Shown: positions 23,123-32,899, numbered from the stretch's first letter. The stretch is 64,000 nucleotides of DNA from an uncultured Gemmatimonadota bacterium (GCA_903910555.1 CAIVZZ010000001.1:248001-312000); one strand, 5' to 3'. Notes: generated by a model from the letters alone, not told the origin. Program-made: numbers and translations.

Positions 23123-25753
23123 GTGCGCATTCACCACGCTCCAGTTCTCGCGCTTCTCGTCGCCTCGACACTCGCTGCTCAGCAGCCCTCCGGTGCCAAA
23201 GCCGTCGACCCACTGACCGCCTACCTCGGCCACGGCGTCTCGCATCCGCTCGCCATTTGGCGCGCGAACACCATCAAGGATGTTCGCTACGATCTGAGCC
23301 TCGACGTCACCGCGGCGGACTCGGCCATCGGCCACGTCACGGCGCGCTTCAATCGCAGCGGATCCGCCGACGTGATTCTCGATTGGCGCGGCCGGCGGCT
23401 CACTCGAATCACATCGAACGGCAGTGCTGTTCCGCTCACCGTGGCAAATGGCGCACATGTTCGCGTGCCCGCCAAGCTGCTGACCGAGGGCGAGAACGCC
23501 GTAGAGCTCTGGTTTGTCTCCGACATCGCGCCGAGTGGCGCGAGCATCATCCGCACACACGATCAAACCGACGGCAGCGACTACCTCTACACGCTGCTCG
23601 TTCCCGCTGACGCAGATCAGCTGTTCCCGTGCTTTGATCAGCCAGATCTGAAGGCGCGCGTGACATTCACACTCGTCACGCCGCGGACGTGGACCGCGCT
23701 CGCAAACGGATCGATCGCACGTGCCGACACAAGCGCCGACCGCATCGCGCGGCACTTCATCGAAACGCGTCCGCTCTCGACCTATCTCATCGCATTCTCT
23801 GCCGGCCCGTGGCAGCGGACGACGTCGGTCGTGAACGGACGGTCGATCAGCGTCTACATCAGAAAGTCACGCGCGAAAGAAGCTGACGCTGACACGCTGC
23901 TCGCGCTGACGCATCGCGCGATTGGTTGGATGGAGCAGTACTTCGGCCGGCCGTATCCGTTTGAGAAGTTCGACCTGATGCTCGCACCGGCGTTTCCGTT
24001 CGGCGGTATGGAACATCCGGGCGTCGTCATGTTCAACGAAGACCGTTTCATTTTTCGCGAGCGACCCACGCTCACGCGAAAACTCGGACGCTTCTCCACC
24101 ATCCTGCACGAAGTCGCGCATCAGTGGTTCGGTGATCTCGTGACTATGCGCTGGTTCGACGATCTCTGGCTCAAGGAAGGATTCGCGACATACATGGCCG
24201 CAAAAGCGATGGCCGATCTCGAACCCACGAGCGATGCATGGAAGACGTTCTATCAGGGGAACAAGCCGCTCGCATACGGAGTCGATCAAACCACCGGCAC
24301 AACTCCGCTCTGGCAGGAACTCGCAAATCTCGATCAGGCTAAGAGCGCATATGGTCCGATCGTATACAACAAAGCGCCGAGTGTTCTGAAGCAGCTCAAC
24401 TATCTCGTCGGCGAGAAGGCGTTTCAGGCCGGCGTGCACCAGTTCCTCAGCGACCACGCCTACGCGAACGCGACGTGGCAGGATTTGCTCGGCGCGATTG
24501 GCAAGGCGGGCAAAAAATCGCTCGATGCATTTGGAAGGAATTTCATGCTGCGGCCGGGTATGCCGGAGGTGCAGCAGCGCCTCTCGGTGCACGACGGCAA
24601 GATTGTGAAACTCGAGCTCGTGCAGAAACCGGCGCAGTCGCTTTCAGGCGCCGGCGCATGGCCGATGCGGACACAACTGCTCCTCGCATATCCGGAAGCG
24701 AGTGGGCGTCCGCCGGAAACAATTCCCGTCGAGCTGTCGACGGTCACAACGGAAGTTGTTGCGGCGCGCGGAAAACCCGCGCCGGCATTCGTTTTTGCCA
24801 ACTATCAAGATTACGGCTATTTCCTGTCGCTCCTCGATAGCGTGAGCGTTCAGTCGCTCATGACCGGCGAGCTCGGAAATGTGCCTGACGGATTTCTTCG
24901 CACGATGCTCTGGGGCGCACTTTGGGATCAAGTGCGCGATGCACAACTCGACCCGGAACGCTTCGCCGCGCTGGCGCTCGCTGAAATCCCGCGGGAAAAG
25001 GACGAGCAGATCGTTCCCGTGCTGATCGGACGGCTTGAACGTGCGATTCGCGCATATGTCCCGCCGGCGAAGGTCGGCGGTATCTCGTCAAGTGCAGAGC
25101 GCATGCTTTGGGACGGCGCGCGCGACACCACAAAGCCTTACGGAATTCGCCGCGCGTTTCTTGATGCGTTCATCGGCCTCGCATCAACTGCCGATGGCGT
25201 CACGAAACTGGAATCGCTGCTGAGTGCGGATTCCGCGGCCGGCGAGCCGGTCCGCGATCCCACTCGCTGGGCCGTCGTTAACCGTATGGTCGTACTCGGC
25301 ACTGCAAGCGCGGAGCGATCACTCGCAGCCCAGATCGCGAGAGACACAACCCCCGACGGCCGCCGCCGCGCATTTGTCGCCGGAGCCGCGCGCAGATCAC
25401 CCGCAGCGAAGGCGGAGTACTTCAACCGCTACTTTGCCGACAAAGCCCTCAACGAAGACTGGGCCAGCGGAAGCCTCGGTGAGTTCAACGCGCTCGAGCA
25501 TCAGGACATCACGCTGCAGTACCTGCGCCCCGCTCTCGACTCGCTCCCGTTCATTCAAGCGAACCGGCGGATCTTCTTCCTTGGCAGCTGGCTCGGTTCT
25601 TTTATCGGCGGTCACACAACCGATGCCGCACTGCAAACGGTGAAGAAATTTCTCGCCGACCATCCGAAATTACCGAAGGACCTCCGTGAGAAGGTCCTTC
25701 AGAGCTCGGATGAACTGGAGCGAACGGTTCGTATTCGCAAACGCTGGCAGTAG
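23123..25753 (+). CDS. Secreted M1-family zinc aminopeptidase
   Basis: An 876-residue gluzincin aminopeptidase. GTG 23123 is chosen because it opens a short signal peptide (VRIHHAPVLALLVASTLAAQ); the upstream frame is divergent-promoter DNA. The exopeptidase motif reads GGMEHPG (near 294, a GAMEN variant) and the zinc site is HEVAHQWFGD (329-338) with the third ligand Glu about 352 in LWLKEGFATYMA. A C-terminal helical domain with many short repeats follows, as in full-length M1 enzymes. It likely removes N-terminal amino acids from peptides in the periplasm or outside the cell. Confidence 0.92.
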   Translation: MRIHHAPVLALLVASTLAAQQPSGAKAVDPLTAYLGHGVSHPLAIWRANTIKDVRYDLSLDVTAADSAIGHVTARFNRSGSADVILDWRGRRLTRITSNGSAVPLTVANGAHVRVPAKLLTEGENAVELWFVSDIAPSGASIIRTHDQTDGSDYLYTLLVPADADQLFPCFDQPDLKARVTFTLVTPRTWTALANGSIARADTSADRIARHFIETRPLSTYLIAFSAGPWQRTTSVVNGRSISVYIRKSRAKEADADTLLALTHRAIGWMEQYFGRPYPFEKFDLMLAPAFPFGGMEHPGVVMFNEDRFIFRERPTLTRKLGRFSTILHEVAHQWFGDLVTMRWFDDLWLKEGFATYMAAKAMADLEPTSDAWKTFYQGNKPLAYGVDQTTGTTPLWQELANLDQAKSAYGPIVYNKAPSVLKQLNYLVGEKAFQAGVHQFLSDHAYANATWQDLLGAIGKAGKKSLDAFGRNFMLRPGMPEVQQRLSVHDGKIVKLELVQKPAQSLSGAGAWPMRTQLLLAYPEASGRPPETIPVELSTVTTEVVAARGKPAPAFVFANYQDYGYFLSLLDSVSVQSLMTGELGNVPDGFLRTMLWGALWDQVRDAQLDPERFAALALAEIPREKDEQIVPVLIGRLERAIRAYVPPAKVGGISSSAERMLWDGARDTTKPYGIRRAFLDAFIGLASTADGVTKLESLLSADSAAGEPVRDPTRWAVVNRMVVLGTASAERSLAAQIARDTTPDGRRRAFVAGAARRSPAAKAEYFNRYFADKALNEDWASGSLGEFNALEHQDITLQYLRPALDSLPFIQANRRIFFLGSWLGSFIGGHTTDAALQTVKKFLADHPKLPKDLREKVLQSSDELERTVRIRKRWQ

Positions 25754-25784
25754 CTGGCAATAGCCGGCCGAGCTGAACGGCGCG

Positions 25785-26195
25785 TTACGTCAGAACTGTT
25801 TTCGACAGCCAGTAGCCAACGCCGCAGACCGTGGCGGCAAGCGTCGCGCCCCACGCGAGGTCGACGAGCGCGATCGTGAGCGGAAAATCTTTGAGCAACG
25901 CGAGACTCGTGAGATCGAACGCCGAGTACGCCGCTATTCCGAAGAACGCGCCGAGCCCGATCGCGCGCGGCAGTGAATTACGGTCGAGCGCGGGCTGCAC
26001 CACGAATATGATCATCGCGGCAACATAGACGAGATAAAACAGAACCGCCGGCACCCATTGCGTGTCCGGACGCAACAAATGGCCCATCTGTTTGTCGTAG
26101 AAACTCTTCGCGAAAACACCAAGCCAGAGAATATCGAGACCAAAGCACACCACCAGACTTGCCGCATACAGTTTGAAGAACTGTGTCACGGTCAT
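25785..26195 (-). CDS. DUF2177-family membrane protein
   Basis: A 136-residue protein with about four membrane helices (KLYAASLVVCFGLDILWLGV; AVLFYLVYVAAMIIFVVQP; AIGLGAFFGIAAYSAFDLTS; WGATLAATVCGVGYWLSK). ATG 26195 forms an ATGA overlap with the methyltransferase gene. DUF2177 proteins are of unknown function but recur beside Cfa-like methyltransferases and DUF1365 genes, and here it ends the six-gene lipid operon. A role in moving or supplying the modified lipid is speculation. Confidence 0.85.
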   Translation of the reverse strand: MTVTQFFKLYAASLVVCFGLDILWLGVFAKSFYDKQMGHLLRPDTQWVPAVLFYLVYVAAMIIFVVQPALDRNSLPRAIGLGAFFGIAAYSAFDLTSLALLKDFPLTIALVDLAWGATLAATVCGVGYWLSKTVLT

Positions 26196-27223
26196 TGCGC
26201 TGATCCTCCGGACGACGCCCGCGTCTTCGCGAGCCGGTAGTGCGCGACGCCCCATTCAGCGCCGCCGCGGTATCCAAACAATTCTTCGCACGCGAGAAAG
26301 AACAGCCGCCAGCGATGATACCAGGTTCGCGCTTCGGCGCCGTAGTGTGCACGAAAGAGGTCGAGGATTTCGTTGCGCCGCGCTTCGAGATTCTCGCGCC
26401 ACGCGGCCGCCGTCTTCTGGTAGTGGACGCCACTCAGCAGCCAGCTCTCCTCGACCGTCATCGGCCCCTCGAGCCGCGGCAGGAGGTCGAAAGCCGGCAT
26501 GATGCCGCCGGTGAAGAAGTACCTGCCCATCCAGTTGTCGTCGCCCTCGGTTTCGAATGGATACGCATGCTTCGTGTGACAGAACACGTGAATAAACAGG
26601 CGGCCGTCGTCGCGCAGCCAGCGTGAGATCCGCGTGAGCAGCTCGGGCCAGTTCCGCATGTGCTCGAACATCTCGACGCTGACGATCCGATCGAACTGAC
26701 GCCCCGGGTCGAAGCCGTTCATGTCTGCAGTCACGACCTGCAGGTTCGGCGTGGCGCGCGCTGTGATGAACTCGCGCTGCGTCGCGGAATTTGAGACGGC
26801 GGTAACGCGTGAATTTGGAAAACGCCGCGCCATGAAACGCGAGAGCGAACCCCAGCCGCAGCCGAGTTCGAGAATATCCTGGCCGTCCTCGAGTTGCGCC
26901 CGCTCGCACGTGAGCTCAAGCATTGCTTCTTCTGCCGCGTCGAGCTGCGTGACTCCAGCCGGCCAATACGCGCTCGAGTACTTGAGGTGTGCTCCGAGCG
27001 CCAGTTCGAAAAATCGCGCCGGCACTTCGTAGTGCTGCGCGTTCGCTTCATGCGGCACAGGCGCGACGGGCGCTGTGGCCATTTCGCGCACAAACGCATC
27101 GAGTCCGCCGGTCGCGTCGATTTCCGTGAGCCGGTCCGCGCACAGGCGTCGCATCGCGCCGCGTAACAGCGGCGTCGGCACCAGGCCACGTTCGGCCAGT
27201 GCGATCCCCGGTCCGAGGCTCAT
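26192..27223 (-). CDS. Cfa-like SAM-dependent methyltransferase
   Basis: A 343-residue class I methyltransferase, paralogous to the Cfa gene just upstream but divergent. SAM motif I is ILELGCGWGSLSRFMARRF; HYEVPARFFELALG matches the start of the Cfa catalytic domain; VSVEMFEHMRNW is the motif with the acidic residue. It lacks the longer N-terminal domain of true Cfa. It probably methylates a double bond of an acyl chain, or another lipid intermediate, in the membrane. ATG 27223 overlaps the Cfa stop as ATGA; the upstream frame is Cfa out of frame. Confidence 0.82.
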   Translation of the reverse strand: MSLGPGIALAERGLVPTPLLRGAMRRLCADRLTEIDATGGLDAFVREMATAPVAPVPHEANAQHYEVPARFFELALGAHLKYSSAYWPAGVTQLDAAEEAMLELTCERAQLEDGQDILELGCGWGSLSRFMARRFPNSRVTAVSNSATQREFITARATPNLQVVTADMNGFDPGRQFDRIVSVEMFEHMRNWPELLTRISRWLRDDGRLFIHVFCHTKHAYPFETEGDDNWMGRYFFTGGIMPAFDLLPRLEGPMTVEESWLLSGVHYQKTAAAWRENLEARRNEILDLFRAHYGAEARTWYHRWRLFFLACEELFGYRGGAEWGVAHYRLAKTRASSGGSAQ

Positions 27224-28467
27224 GCGGCCGCTCCGGATTTTTCGCTCACGCGACGAGGCTGCCAATGGGGAACGGTCGCGACTGCGAGCGGCTTGGTAAA
27301 CGCGATCTGCACATCGCCAATCGCGCCCTCGAGAAAGCCGCCTTCGCAGTAGCAGAAGTAAAACTCCCACAGCCGCATGAAGTTGTCGTCGAACCCGAGT
27401 GCGCGGATGTGTTCGATATTTTCCGCGAACGCAATGCGCCAACGGCGCAGCGTTTCCGCGTAGTGCAGTCCAATTTCATTCGCCTGCACCAGGCGGAGCT
27501 CAGTCTTACTCGCCGCCATGCACAGTGCTGTAACCGACGGAATGTTGCTGCCGGGGAAAATATATTTTTTGATAAAATCGACTTCGCGCCGCGTGGCTTC
27601 ATAGCGATGATCTTCGATCGTGATCGCTTGCAGCGCCATCCGTCCACCGGGTGCAAGCAGCGATGCGCATTTCTCAAAGAAGGTCCCGTAGTACTCGTGG
27701 CCGACGGCCTCAATCATCTCAATAGAGACGAGCCGGTCGTAGCTTCCGGTGAGATCGCGATAGTCCTGCTTGATCACCGTGATCCGATCTTCAAGACGCG
27801 CTTCGCGAACGCGCTGCGTCGCGAGGTCGAACTGCTGCGTTGAAATAGTCGTCGTCGTGACCTTGCACCCATATTCGCGCGCGGCATGGATCGCAAAACC
27901 ACCCCAGCCGGTTCCGATCTCCAGCACATGATGCTGCGATCCAAGCTCCATCAGGGCAGCCATGTGCTCGTACTTCGCGATCGAGGCGTCGCGGAGCGAA
28001 GCGTCCGGCCGTTCGAATATGCCGCACGAATACGTCATCGTTTCATCGAGAAACAGCTGGAAAAATTCGTTGCTCAGATCGTAGTGCGCGCTGATGTTGC
28101 GACGGCTTCCATCGCGGGTATTGCGATGCCGCGCATGTGCGAGCCAGCGCACAGGCTTGAGCAGTCGCGCCCATCCGGTTTCGAGCGCTTCGAGCGTCGC
28201 GCGATTTCGCAGCATCAGCCGGACGACCCCGGTGAGGTCGCTCGCCGACCACCATCCCATGGCATACGACTCGCCCGATCCGAGATGGCCGTCGAACGCG
28301 ATCGCCGCGTAGAAGCGCGCGTCGTGCACGGTGATCTCCACCGGCTCCGCGTTCGGATCTCCGTATCGTTCCGTGCTGTTTCCGTCGTGCACGACGAGAC
28401 ATCCGTCACGCAGTGAACGGAACGTTGCGCGAACTCCGCGCTCAGCGAACCGCTGGAGCAGCGACAT
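27220..28467 (-). CDS. cfa: Cyclopropane-fatty-acyl-phospholipid synthase
   Basis: A 415-residue SAM-dependent enzyme that adds a methylene bridge across a cis double bond in phospholipid acyl chains. The N-terminal lipid-binding domain is followed by SAHYDLSNEFFQLFLDETMT, SAM motif VLEIGTGWGGFAIHAA, the SIEMIEAVGHEYYGTFF region, and KKYIFPGSNIPS. The start overlaps the DUF1365 gene by 26 bases. The desaturase two genes further upstream would provide the unsaturated chain. The second, shorter paralogue next door makes a modified product other than plain cyclopropane possible. Confidence 0.92.
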   Translation of the reverse strand: MSLLQRFAERGVRATFRSLRDGCLVVHDGNSTERYGDPNAEPVEITVHDARFYAAIAFDGHLGSGESYAMGWWSASDLTGVVRLMLRNRATLEALETGWARLLKPVRWLAHARHRNTRDGSRRNISAHYDLSNEFFQLFLDETMTYSCGIFERPDASLRDASIAKYEHMAALMELGSQHHVLEIGTGWGGFAIHAAREYGCKVTTTTISTQQFDLATQRVREARLEDRITVIKQDYRDLTGSYDRLVSIEMIEAVGHEYYGTFFEKCASLLAPGGRMALQAITIEDHRYEATRREVDFIKKYIFPGSNIPSVTALCMAASKTELRLVQANEIGLHYAETLRRWRIAFAENIEHIRALGFDDNFMRLWEFYFCYCEGGFLEGAIGDVQIAFTKPLAVATVPHWQPRRVSEKSGAAA

Positions 28468-29233
28468 CGGATTTCCTCTTTGCTGGGTGTGTGTGGAACG
28501 GCACTCGCTTTAGGTAAAGCCGGAGTGCCTGCCAATAAATTCCGGCGGCGACCTTCGCCGTCATCCATGGATGTGTCGCCAGCGCGGTCGCGAGCGACCA
28601 GCCATCGAGCGGTTCGCGCTTCAGTGCGAGCGTGGCATCGAACAACTTTCCGCGGCGTTCGAAATTTTCCATGTGCACTACGAGACGGGCACCGGGCGCC
28701 GAGAAGCGCCAGTCATACTGTTGTTCCATCGGCATGAACGGCGAGACATGAAAGTCTTTCGGAAAACGAAAACGTTGTGTCGCGTTCGGACTGCTGCGTT
28801 CTGTCGCCGCGAGCACATATGCATGCCGTTCGCCCCACGGCGTGTTTGTAATCTCCGTGACGATTGTCTCGACCGTCGTCCCGCGGGCGTCATAGCAATA
28901 GTAGAAACTCACGGGGTTCATCACGTATCCGAAAAAACGCAGATGCGTCAGCAGCCGGATCGGCCCGCGCGGACGTTTTCCTGTTCGCTGCTCGACGAGA
29001 TCACGCACCGCTTCACCGAGCGGCACTGTGGGATCGCCGAGATAATCCGCACGGCGAAACCAGGCGAGCGCGGGACGGCGCGAGGACCAGAACCAACGCC
29101 CATCGAACACGTGCGGCAACTCATCAAGATCGAGATAGAGCATGAACAGCGAATACCGGAACGCGTTGCCAACCGGCGCGAGCCGGCGATGCCGAATCGT
29201 TCCCGTATAAACGCAGCTGTTCATGGCTTTCAC
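28442..29233 (-). CDS. DUF1365-family protein
   Basis: A 263-residue protein with typical DUF1365 blocks: CVYTGTIRHRRLAPVGNAFRY, LLTHLRFFGYVMNPVSFYYC, VTEITNTPWGERHAYVL, KDFHVSPFMPME. The function is not established; the family almost always lies between an FAD oxidoreductase and a Cfa-type gene, as here. GTG 29233 overlaps the oxidoreductase stop as GTGA; ATG 29224 is the alternative. Confidence 0.9.
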   Translation of the reverse strand: MKAMNSCVYTGTIRHRRLAPVGNAFRYSLFMLYLDLDELPHVFDGRWFWSSRRPALAWFRRADYLGDPTVPLGEAVRDLVEQRTGKRPRGPIRLLTHLRFFGYVMNPVSFYYCYDARGTTVETIVTEITNTPWGERHAYVLAATERSSPNATQRFRFPKDFHVSPFMPMEQQYDWRFSAPGARLVVHMENFERRGKLFDATLALKREPLDGWSLATALATHPWMTAKVAAGIYWQALRLYLKRVPFHTHPAKRKSDVAAPAVR

Positions 29234-30489
29234 GCGACCGCCGCTGGCTGCACGACATTCTCAGCGTGACCGATCTCGCGCACGACGTCGAGGCCGCTCG
29301 TCGCACCGGCTTCGTGGAATCCGTTTCCCCAGTACGCACCGCAGAAGTGCGTCCGGTTCGGTCCGCTGATCTCGCTGCGCCGCGCCTGTGCCGCCGCCCC
29401 GGCGAGTGTGTACATCGGATGGTGATAGCGAACGCGACCAATGATTCGCGACCGATCGATCCCGGTGTCGTCATTGAGCGTTACGCAATACGTCTCGCGC
29501 GCCGCGAGCGACTGCAGAATGTTCATGTTGTATGTCACGGTCGCAGGCGCGTCCGGATCCGCTGAGACTCTGTAATTCCACGCGCCCCACGCGCCGCGGG
29601 CGCGCGGCAACACAGAGATATCGGTGTGCACGACGGCTTCGTTCTGCTGATAGGGCAGCGCGCCGAGCACGTCGCGTTCGGCGCGCGTTGGATCGACAAG
29701 CATCGCGAGAGCCTGATCGCTGTGACAGGCGATGACGACGCGATCGAAAGCCACCCCGTCCACTTCAACCCGGTCGTCAAAGCGTTCTACGCGGCGAACA
29801 GGATGGTCGGTCTCGATCCGATCGCGGAACGGCGCGATGAGCGCCTCAACGTACCGCGTCGACCCGCCGCGTACGACGCGCCACTGCGGCCGGTCGTTCA
29901 CGGTGAGCATTCCGTGATTCTCGAAAAACTGTACGAAAAACTGCGCGGGCATGTCCAGAACCTGCGTGCGCGGCACACTCCACAGCGCGGACCCCATCGG
30001 CAGCAGATACTGTTCGCGAAACATCGCCGAGTAGCCGCCGCGGTCGAGCAGGTCGCCGAGCGTCGCTGATTCTGCTCCATTGCGAACAGCGATCGGCGCC
30101 TCGCGATTGAAGCGGAGAATCTCGCGGATCATCCGCCAGAACGATGACTTGATGAGATTGCGCCGCTGCACAAACAACTGGTTGACCGTCGTGCCGTTGT
30201 ATTCGAGGCCGGTGCGATCGCATCGCACGCCGAAGCTCATCGCGGTCGGCTGGGTCGCCACGCCCAGCTCGGCGAGCAGCCGGCTGAAGTTCGGGTAGTT
30301 GTATTCGTTGTAGACAATAAACCCGGAATCAATCGACAGTCGTTCGCCGCCGGCGGCTCCGACATCCCACGTGTGCACATGACCGCCAATGCGCGAATCG
30401 GCTTCGAACACGGTGATCTCGTGCTTGCTGGCGAGCGCACGCGCCGCCACCAACCCCGAGACACCGCTGCCAACAATCGCGATTCGCAT
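29230..30489 (-). CDS. FAD-dependent oxidoreductase (amine-oxidase/desaturase-like)
   Basis: A 419-residue flavoprotein. The dinucleotide-binding start is MRIAIVGSGVSGLVAARAL, followed by FEADSRIGGHVHTW; a C-terminal GNGFHEAGATSGLD stretch completes the FAD site. ATG 30489 overlaps the desaturase stop (TGATG). In clusters with DUF1365 and Cfa this family is thought to act on acyl chains, for example by desaturation or oxidation, but the reaction here is unproven. Confidence 0.87.
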   Translation of the reverse strand: MRIAIVGSGVSGLVAARALASKHEITVFEADSRIGGHVHTWDVGAAGGERLSIDSGFIVYNEYNYPNFSRLLAELGVATQPTAMSFGVRCDRTGLEYNGTTVNQLFVQRRNLIKSSFWRMIREILRFNREAPIAVRNGAESATLGDLLDRGGYSAMFREQYLLPMGSALWSVPRTQVLDMPAQFFVQFFENHGMLTVNDRPQWRVVRGGSTRYVEALIAPFRDRIETDHPVRRVERFDDRVEVDGVAFDRVVIACHSDQALAMLVDPTRAERDVLGALPYQQNEAVVHTDISVLPRARGAWGAWNYRVSADPDAPATVTYNMNILQSLAARETYCVTLNDDTGIDRSRIIGRVRYHHPMYTLAGAAAQARRSEISGPNRTHFCGAYWGNGFHEAGATSGLDVVREIGHAENVVQPAAVA

Positions 30490-31367
30490 CACGCCGCTCG
30501 CAGGAGCCGCTCCGGCACCGGCCGAAGATCGCGCACGATCCGCAGTTTCTGCAGAATCACCAATCCGCAGTATGTGATGTCGAGCTCCCACCAGAAAAAT
30601 CCCTGACGTGCGGCACCTGGATACTTGTGATGGTTGTTATGCCACCCTTCGCCGAGCGTGATCACGGCGAGCGCAAAACTATTCCCGCTTTCATCGTGCG
30701 TGTCGTAGCGCTGACTTCCGATCCGGTGCGCGAGCGAATTGATGAAGCACGTGCAATGGAACAGGAACACGGTGCTGATGAAGAATCCCCAGATGACGAA
30801 CGGCCACCCGCCAATCAGCAGCAGCAGATAGCCAAGCAGAACTGGCACGAGAATGTCGAACCGATCGAGAAACCGCAGTTCGGGATACTTCGCGAGGTCG
30901 CGCACTTCATCGAAGTCCGTGGGAAAATTCGCCGGCGACGTGATCCAACCCATGTGACTCCAAAAGAAGCCGTGCTCTTTGGGCGAGTGGACGTCGAGCT
31001 CGGTATCCGAATGCCGGTGATGCTTCCGGTGATGCGCGGCCCACCAGAGCGGCCCGCGCTGTGCGGCGCTCGCGCCAAGCACGGCGAACGCGAACTGCGC
31101 GGCGCGGCTGGTCTGGAACGTGCGATGTGAAAAGTACCGGTGGTAGAAGCCGGTGATCGCGAACATACGGAGCGCGTACATACCCAACGCGAGCGCGACG
31201 AGGTTCGCGCTCCATCCGACCCAGATCACGCCAAAGCACATTAAATGGACGCCAACGAACGGGGCGACACGCACCCAGTCCACGCGCTTGGTCGACGCCC
31301 GTGCGGCTTCGGCCGTTGCCCCGGCGTCGAACCAGAGCGCCAGCTTCTTAAGGAGAGAACTCATCAC
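30489..31367 (-). CDS. Acyl-CoA delta-9-type fatty acid desaturase
   Basis: A 292-residue membrane di-iron desaturase. Histidine boxes: HRYFSH (76-81), HHRKHH (112-117) and HNNHH (near 250). Hydrophobic segments flank the boxes, and there is no fused cytochrome b5. It introduces a cis double bond, most likely in a saturated acyl-CoA or phospholipid chain, which can then serve the two Cfa-type enzymes downstream. It is the first gene of the operon; the 49 bases before the next gene show no obvious promoter consensus. Confidence 0.92.
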   Translation of the reverse strand: MMSSLLKKLALWFDAGATAEAARASTKRVDWVRVAPFVGVHLMCFGVIWVGWSANLVALALGMYALRMFAITGFYHRYFSHRTFQTSRAAQFAFAVLGASAAQRGPLWWAAHHRKHHRHSDTELDVHSPKEHGFFWSHMGWITSPANFPTDFDEVRDLAKYPELRFLDRFDILVPVLLGYLLLLIGGWPFVIWGFFISTVFLFHCTCFINSLAHRIGSQRYDTHDESGNSFALAVITLGEGWHNNHHKYPGAARQGFFWWELDITYCGLVILQKLRIVRDLRPVPERLLRAA

Positions 31368-31416
31368 GGGAATATACGACCAAAGGCCGCAACCCGGATC
31401 TATCGCGCGGAGGACC

Positions 31417-32808
31417 TTATTTCGTCCAGATCAGGATCGCCCCACACGAGGCGGATTTGTACTGAGCCGGGACATTGATGCTCGAGGCGTAGACCTCGAT
31501 CCCATGGATGGAGCTGGGCGCGATATCGTTCATCGTCCCGGCGCTCGGGCTCCCATTCACATAGAGCGCCGGTGCACAGATACGATTCATGTTGTTTCCG
31601 ATCTCGGTGGCGCCCCGGGACGAATACACGGTATCCATCATCACGTAAAAACCCCGAACCTGCTGCATGAGCTCGGCGGTCTCGAGCACAGAGGCCTTCG
31701 AGATCATATCCTCGGTGATGTACTGACCGGATCCATGTGCGCTCCGTTGATCAAACTCGCGATGCAACGATGCCACGCCCTGCTTTTTCGCGATAATCCG
31801 GACCGAGTCGAGCACTGGTGCCATTTCGAGCAACGGGATCGACACTTTGGGCACGTCACCGGGGCGAACTTCCACGGCATATCGGCGCGGATAGTACCCG
31901 AGTGCGGTAACCTCGATGGATTGCGTGCCGTACGGGACATCGCTCAGCCGGAACGATCCATCGGGCGCGCTAACGACCTCGGCCGCGGCACCGTACAAAT
32001 GGATGTGCGCTCCCGGGATCGCCCGTCCCGACCCCGACTTCCGCACGTCGCCACCAACAGAAGTCTTCCCGGAAGGGCTCGCGTCTAGCCGCATGGTCTG
32101 GACCAGCACGCCGCTCGCGGGAACTTCGACCTCGACCGCTCCGGTAGCTTCGTGCGCTCCGATTTGTGCCTGCACGAGCAACGGACGCATCACCGGAACC
32201 CCGCACATGCGAAAGGTGCCGTCGCGCCCACTGGTCACTGCGACCAGGCGTTTGTGCTCCGTGCTGCGCGCCGAACGACTGTCGACATCGAAGTCGTCCC
32301 ACGCGAACACGACCCGCGCGCCCGCGACCGGATGGTCGGAGTTCACATCCTTTACGTAGCCCGCAACCAAGCCGAGGGTGCTGTCGCGCCCGGAGATCGG
32401 ACAAAACGCGGCCCGAATCGTCGCGCCCGACGGAACCGCCAGATTCACCGTCGCGACCGGCTGGCTCGAAATCGAAACCGTCTGCGCTGGAACGCCGAGC
32501 CCTGTGGAATCGAGCCACGGGTGTTCGACGGTCACGATGTACACACCCGGACGGATTGCGTCGAACGAATAGCGGCCGCGTACATCTGTCGTCGTGGTGA
32601 AATCGGCCGCTGCGTTCCCGCGAGCCGCAGTCTGGGTCGCGATCACGGTCGCTCCCGAAAGCGGGATGTGCCGAATGCTGTCGGTCACCGTCCCGCGCAG
32701 CGAGGGGGGTGCTTCCTGCGTGCCTGCGCGTGACACCGCGAAGCTCGCAAGAACCGCTGCGAGCGACAGTGCGCGGAGAAGCTTGAGGGGAATCATCATG
32801 GCGCGCAT
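31417..32808 (-). CDS. Carboxypeptidase-regulatory repeats with TonB plug domain but no barrel
   Basis: A 463-residue secreted protein (signal MIPLKLLRALSLAAVLASFA). Carboxypeptidase-regulatory-like modules follow, seen as SLRGTVTDSIRHIPLSGATV, the GYVKDVNSDHPVAGARVVFA region and GGDVRKSGSGRAIPGAHIH. The last about 110 residues read like a TonB-receptor plug, for example ALYVNGSPSAGTMNDIAPSS and IHGIEVYASSINVPAQYK, ending GAILIWTK. A receptor would continue with some 500 barrel residues; here translation stops. It may act as a soluble binding or signalling module at the outer membrane. Start ATG 32808, 32799 or 32796; no clear ribosome site. Confidence 0.75.
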   Translation of the reverse strand: MRAMMIPLKLLRALSLAAVLASFAVSRAGTQEAPPSLRGTVTDSIRHIPLSGATVIATQTAARGNAAADFTTTTDVRGRYSFDAIRPGVYIVTVEHPWLDSTGLGVPAQTVSISSQPVATVNLAVPSGATIRAAFCPISGRDSTLGLVAGYVKDVNSDHPVAGARVVFAWDDFDVDSRSARSTEHKRLVAVTSGRDGTFRMCGVPVMRPLLVQAQIGAHEATGAVEVEVPASGVLVQTMRLDASPSGKTSVGGDVRKSGSGRAIPGAHIHLYGAAAEVVSAPDGSFRLSDVPYGTQSIEVTALGYYPRRYAVEVRPGDVPKVSIPLLEMAPVLDSVRIIAKKQGVASLHREFDQRSAHGSGQYITEDMISKASVLETAELMQQVRGFYVMMDTVYSSRGATEIGNNMNRICAPALYVNGSPSAGTMNDIAPSSIHGIEVYASSINVPAQYKSASCGAILIWTK

Positions 32809-32899
32809 TTCGCGTGACGTGACTTTGGGTTCTCCAACACTTCCAGCCGGCATCGGTTCGAACGATTATGTCGTGCTATTCCAGGAACACTCTCTGCTA

